A stretch of 64,000 bases of DNA from Paenibacillus paridis (GTDB taxonomy: Bacteria; Bacillota; Bacilli; Paenibacillales; Paenibacillaceae), in NCBI RefSeq assembly GCF_006345825.1, contig NZ_VCIX01000092.1, positions 1 through 64,000 on the forward strand, written 5' to 3'. Made by a program: the position numbers and the translations under genes. Below are positions 60,720-64,000 of this stretch, piece after piece. Within the stretch, counting starts at the first letter, position 1. Every line of letters begins with the position of its first letter. Below the pieces are notes generated by a model that worked only from the letters and a program-made list of their open reading frames with translations, was not told where the DNA came from and did no database searches.

Positions 60720-61874
60720 ATGCTGCAGGCAAACGATCAACTCTGGTTAAGCAATGTCATAGATAAAATAACGACGAAGATGGACTGGGTAAGCGAGAAG
60801 TCGAGAAATAAAATACCGTATACAACGATTAACGGAGTGCATGACGACCGTAATGTGGATAACCCTTCAAACAATATTACGGATGGCATTAACTGGTGGA
60901 CGAATGGTTTTTGGGGCGGCATGATGTGGCTGATGCACCATGAAACCGGCAATGAAAAGTATAAGGAGATTGCGAATATTTCAGAGGACATGCTGGATAA
61001 ATGCTTTGAACAATATGACGGTCTGCACCACGATGTGGGATTTATGTGGCTCCCGACCAGCGTAGCCAATTATAAAGTAACGGGCCACGCGGAATCCAAA
61101 AAAAGAGCGATGCACGCTGCCAACCTGCTGGCAGGCCGCTTTAATCTGGCGGGCGGTTTTATCCGCGCGTGGAATGATCTCGGGGAGCAGGATACCCGGG
61201 GCTGGGCGATCATCGATTGTATGTTTAATATTCCGCTTCTTTATTGGGCGACAGAGGAGTCGGGGGATCCCCGATTTAAACAAATTGCGATGAAGCATGC
61301 GGATACCGCTATGACGGCCTTTGTAAGGCCGGATGGTTCCGTTAACCATATCGTTGAATTCGATCCTTTTATTGGCGGGGTGGTCAAAACGTTTGGCGGT
61401 CAAGGCTATGAAGAAGGCTCTTCGTGGACAAGGGGACAAACGTGGGCGTTGTATGGCTTTATGATGAGCTACATTCATACGGGCAAAGAGGAGTACTTAA
61501 ATACGGCGAAGCGAATTGCCCATTATTTTATAGCTAATATCCCTGAAAGCGGCATTATTCCGATTGATTTTAGACAGCCGAAGGAGCCCGCCTACGAAGA
61601 TTCGACAGCTGCGGCGATTGCGGCATGCGGATTGATTGAGATCGCCAAGGTGGTAGGCCAGCATGAGAAAGACGTTTATATTCAAGCGGCGTTGAAGCTG
61701 TTAAAGACATTGGATGAATCCCGCAGCGACTGGAGCCAACATTCCGACTGCATTTTAATTAACGGTTCGTCAGCGTACCATAATAAGGATCATCATACCG
61801 CGATTATTTATGGCGATTATTATTTCATGGAAGCTATTTTCAAGCTTAAAGGCAATGATTTATACCTTTGGTAG
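60720..61874 (+). CDS. glycoside hydrolase family 88 (unsaturated glucuronyl hydrolase)
   Basis: A 384-residue (alpha/alpha)6-barrel enzyme that hydrates and releases the delta-4,5-unsaturated uronic acid left by polysaccharide lyases. Seen: NWWTNGFWGGMMWLMH, the two catalytic aspartates in HHDVGFMWLPTS and IIDCMFNIPLLYWA, SSWTRGQTWALYGF, YEDSTAAAIAACGLIEIA and AIIYGDYYFMEAIFKL, all matching GH88 rather than GH105 spacing. No signal peptide, so it is cytosolic. No polysaccharide lyase lies in the window, so lyase action must come from elsewhere. A terminator follows. Confidence 0.93.
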   Translation: MLQANDQLWLSNVIDKITTKMDWVSEKSRNKIPYTTINGVHDDRNVDNPSNNITDGINWWTNGFWGGMMWLMHHETGNEKYKEIANISEDMLDKCFEQYDGLHHDVGFMWLPTSVANYKVTGHAESKKRAMHAANLLAGRFNLAGGFIRAWNDLGEQDTRGWAIIDCMFNIPLLYWATEESGDPRFKQIAMKHADTAMTAFVRPDGSVNHIVEFDPFIGGVVKTFGGQGYEEGSSWTRGQTWALYGFMMSYIHTGKEEYLNTAKRIAHYFIANIPESGIIPIDFRQPKEPAYEDSTAAAIAACGLIEIAKVVGQHEKDVYIQAALKLLKTLDESRSDWSQHSDCILINGSSAYHNKDHHTAIIYGDYYFMEAIFKLKGNDLYLW

Positions 61875-62237
61875 GCCATCCAAACAGCGGCAACCCGGAA
61901 CAAGCGTTATATGTTCCGGGTTGCCGCTGTTTTTAATTAATAGATGACCAGAAATCAAGTTGCAAAAACGGTCATAATCAGCTGCACAGTCATAGGTAAA
62001 AGCGGCTGGGGCATCCTATTTTAAAGGGAAAAGATACCGTCAGCCAGACCGAGATCAAGCAAGCGGTTCATCGTTAACTTCTTAAATAAGCCGCATATCC
62101 GCCTTAAAAAACTTCATTTCACGTGTCGACTTTTGATGATAATCTTAGAACATGGAACGGGGTTGAACAAGGGTGGTGCGCACATCTTGCAGGTAGCTCC
62201 TCTAAAAAACGCAGATACTAAAGGGAGGTCCAAGTAA
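61875..62237. other. intergenic region before the third sugar importer
   Basis: Holds a strong terminator (61883-61938) and, near 62125-62150, a -10-like GATAATCT element before the binding-protein gene. I see no operator-like palindrome and no supported gene. Confidence 0.55.
61883..61938 (+). terminator. terminator after the GH88 gene
   Basis: AACAGCGGCAACCCGGAAC and GTTCCGGGTTGCCGCTGTT form a 19-base perfect stem followed by TTTAATT. Confidence 0.96.
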
Positions 62238-63584
62238 ATGGCTAAAAAACCATTACTGAAATTCGCTTCAATTATTATGGCTTTATCCCTAGTTCTTACG
62301 GCATGCGGCGGAAACAACTCTAACAACGGCAATGCGGGAGCAAGCAACAGCCCGGACAACAAGGGTACGGCTACGGATGCCCCGAAGGAAGTCAACTTTA
62401 CCATTGCTTATGCAACAGGAGATCCGTCAACGAAAAAAGCAATTGAAGCGACGATCGATGCTTTCACTGCAAAAAATCCGAATATCAAAATTACGAATTA
62501 TAGTGAAACAACATCCGCCGCATACTTAGATTGGCTGAAAACAAAAGACGCTGTCGGCCAATTCCCAGATTTGGTCGAAATGCGCGACACGAAAGTGTTC
62601 GCAGACGCCGGCAAAATCGTGGAGCTGCCTGAGGATCTTCGCAGCTTGTTCAAAACATTGCCGGAATATAACGGGAAAATATATAACGCTCCAATATCCG
62701 GCGGCACACCTCAAGGGATCATCTACAGCAAGAAAGCGTATGCTGACGCTGGAATTACCGAGTTGCCCAAAACCTATGACGAGTTCCTTGCTATTCAGGA
62801 AAAATTGGCTGCTACCGGCATTTCACCGATTGTAGTCGGAGGCAAAGATATTTTCCATATGGGCTTCTGGACCAATTTCTTTATCATGAACGAGGTGTAC
62901 TCGAAGGATCCGGATTGGAACTCGAAGCGTACAGCGAAAACAGCAAGCTTCACGGATGCAGGCATGGTACAAGCGATAACCGATTACAAAGATTTATTTA
63001 GCAAATATGTGGATAAAGGCTGGCTCTCCACGGCAGACAATCAAACGGCTTCCATTCTAGTATCAGGCAAAGCAGCCCAGCTGTTCTCCGGCCCTTGGAT
63101 GTTCGGTCAAATTGCGGAAGCAGACCCGAACTTTGAATTTGGTTTCTATGCGATACCGAATCGCGAAGGGAAAACGGTTGTTCTAGGCCTTCCAGGCTTG
63201 GCAGGATGGTCTTTGTCAGCGGAAGCGGCAAAAGACGCAGACAAAGTAGAAGCGATGAAAGCGTTCATTAAATTCTTCTTTGATCCAGAGCAATATGCTC
63301 CATACCTAGCGACTGTTAATGGACTTCCATCCACAGCGATTGAAGTATCCTATGAAACAGGCGAGCAAATGAAAGAGGTGCTCCGCTTGATCAATGACGA
63401 GACGGTCATCAAATCGCTCGCTATCAATAACTGGTACGGGGAAAATGCCATTCCGCCGCAATTCCGTAACTGGTTCTATAAGCTTCTTCAAGAGCTGGTT
63501 CTGAAAAACGGCGATGTAACGGACTATATGAAGCAGGCAGACACCGAGTATGACAGCAATGTCAAAGCCAATTTGCAGCAATAA
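62238..63584 (+). CDS. sugar ABC importer solute-binding lipoprotein
   Basis: A 448-residue family 1 binding protein. Seen: lipobox LTAC (residues 20-23), Asn/Ser-rich linker, then FTIAYATGDPSTKKAIEATIDAF, the hinge region YNAPISGGTPQGIIYSKKAYADAGI, and GKAAQLFSGPWMFGQIAEADPNFEFGF, the usual MalE/MsmE pattern. AAGGGAGG precedes the ATG. Followed by a weak hairpin and the first permease. The nearby GH43 and GH88 enzymes suggest a uronic-acid-bearing xylan-like oligosaccharide as substrate (inference). Confidence 0.93.
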   Translation: MAKKPLLKFASIIMALSLVLTACGGNNSNNGNAGASNSPDNKGTATDAPKEVNFTIAYATGDPSTKKAIEATIDAFTAKNPNIKITNYSETTSAAYLDWLKTKDAVGQFPDLVEMRDTKVFADAGKIVELPEDLRSLFKTLPEYNGKIYNAPISGGTPQGIIYSKKAYADAGITELPKTYDEFLAIQEKLAATGISPIVVGGKDIFHMGFWTNFFIMNEVYSKDPDWNSKRTAKTASFTDAGMVQAITDYKDLFSKYVDKGWLSTADNQTASILVSGKAAQLFSGPWMFGQIAEADPNFEFGFYAIPNREGKTVVLGLPGLAGWSLSAEAAKDADKVEAMKAFIKFFFDPEQYAPYLATVNGLPSTAIEVSYETGEQMKEVLRLINDETVIKSLAINNWYGENAIPPQFRNWFYKLLQELVLKNGDVTDYMKQADTEYDSNVKANLQQ

Positions 63585-63607
63585 GCGGCTTAGGCCGGAT
63601 GACAATC

Positions 63608-63645
63608 AAAGAGCGACCTCTGCCAACGCGGAGGTTCTCTTTTTA
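63608..63645 (+). terminator. hairpin with T run between binding-protein and permease genes
   Basis: AAAGAGCGACCTC and GAGGTTCTCTTT pair with one bulge or mismatch and are followed by Ts. It likely reduces transcription of the permease genes relative to the binding protein. Confidence 0.7.
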
Positions 63646-63675
63646 TCAAACCTTAGCAGGAAGTAGGAGAGAGCC

Positions 63676-64000
63676 ATGATTGCCAAGTCAAAGAAAAAGA
63701 AATGGACGAATTATGCAATTTGGTTTATATTGCCAGCCTTTATCGTATACACGGCTTTTGTCATCGTCCCTACTCTCAGCAGCGTGTATCTGAGCTTTAC
63801 GGCTTGGAACGGAGTAAGCGAAAAGATTCCTTATATCGGGCTTGATAATTTTGTTGAAATTTTCAAAAGTCCCCGTGTGCACAATGCTTTAAAAAATACG
63901 TTGATTCTAGCGGTTTCATTAGTACTCTTAGAAAATATTGTCGCTTTGGGACTGGCCATATTGGTAGATCAGGTTCGCTGGTTCCGTAATTTGTTCCGCA
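63676..64000 (+). CDS. sugar ABC importer permease (MsmF/MalF-like), cut by window end
   Basis: The first 108 residues of a permease. Translating from the ATG at 63676 gives MIAKSKKKKWTNYAIWF, a membrane segment (LPAFIVYTAFVIVPTLSSVYLSF), GLDNFVEIFKSPRVHNALKNTL, and a second hydrophobic stretch, the standard opening of a MalF-type permease. GTAGGAGAGAG precedes the start. The frame is open to the window end, so the EAA motif is not visible. Confidence 0.9.
   Translation, partial: MIAKSKKKKWTNYAIWFILPAFIVYTAFVIVPTLSSVYLSFTAWNGVSEKIPYIGLDNFVEIFKSPRVHNALKNTLILAVSLVLLENIVALGLAILVDQVRWFRNLFR

Overview
The window looks like chromosomal DNA of a Paenibacillus-type Firmicute. I infer this from the strong AGGAGG-type ribosome binding sites, frequent TTG and GTG starts, lipoprotein signal peptides on the solute-binding proteins, several YesM/YesN plus Lpl-type sugar transport modules, a NupNOPQ-type nucleoside importer and a CotH/VTC/DUF4956 cluster. 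I see no rRNA, tRNA, CRISPR array, transposase or prophage gene.

Layout. 1-9.9 kb: an ABM-fold protein, an AI-2E family membrane protein, a polysaccharide deacetylase, an ECF sigma/anti-sigma pair, ilvD, and a VanR/VanS-like two-component system followed by a D-Ala-D-Ala carboxypeptidase. 10-15.1 kb: urease operon ureABCFGD (no ureE) behind a promoter with a near-consensus GlnR/TnrA box. 15.2-25.2 kb: MarR regulator, nucleoside ABC importer, a molybdopterin oxidoreductase, a nucleoside phosphorylase, an AraC regulator, a GH4 alpha-galactosidase and a convergent DEDDh exonuclease. 25.5-31.8 kb: MFS transporter, small hypothetical protein, BceAB-like ABC transporter without its own two-component system, and a lipoprotein serpin. 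32.1-41.0 kb: sugar ABC importer (two permeases, binding protein), YesM/YesN two-component system and a second binding protein. 41.4-46.4 kb: CotH kinase-like lipoprotein, DUF4956 membrane protein and VTC-type polyphosphate polymerase, divergent from a surface metallophosphoesterase. 46.5-48.1 kb: MarR regulator and ABC-2 permease with matching operator-like sequences. 48.2-55.2 kb: a second sugar-uptake module with a response regulator that seems to have lost half of its DNA-binding domain and two tandemly duplicated binding proteins, one lacking a lipobox. 55.3-58.8 kb: OmpR-type two-component system divergent from a secreted peptidoglycan-binding protein with about 24 Gly-Gly-Gly-Ala repeats. 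59-64 kb: GH43 and GH88 glycosidases and the start of a third sugar ABC importer, cut by the window end.

How it fits together. Most of the window serves nutrient capture (sugars, nucleosides, urea nitrogen) and envelope sensing. Urease lies next to nucleoside uptake and phosphorolysis, which suggests a nitrogen-salvage neighbourhood. The most promising little-described system is the CotH/DUF4956/VTC/phosphoesterase group, which reads as a polyphosphate synthesis, export and extracytoplasmic phosphotransfer module; that reading is inference. A second novelty is a pair of intergenic elements (30238-30420 and 41118-41291), each built from four copies of a roughly 20-bp unit with about 50-bp spacing and mixed orientation.
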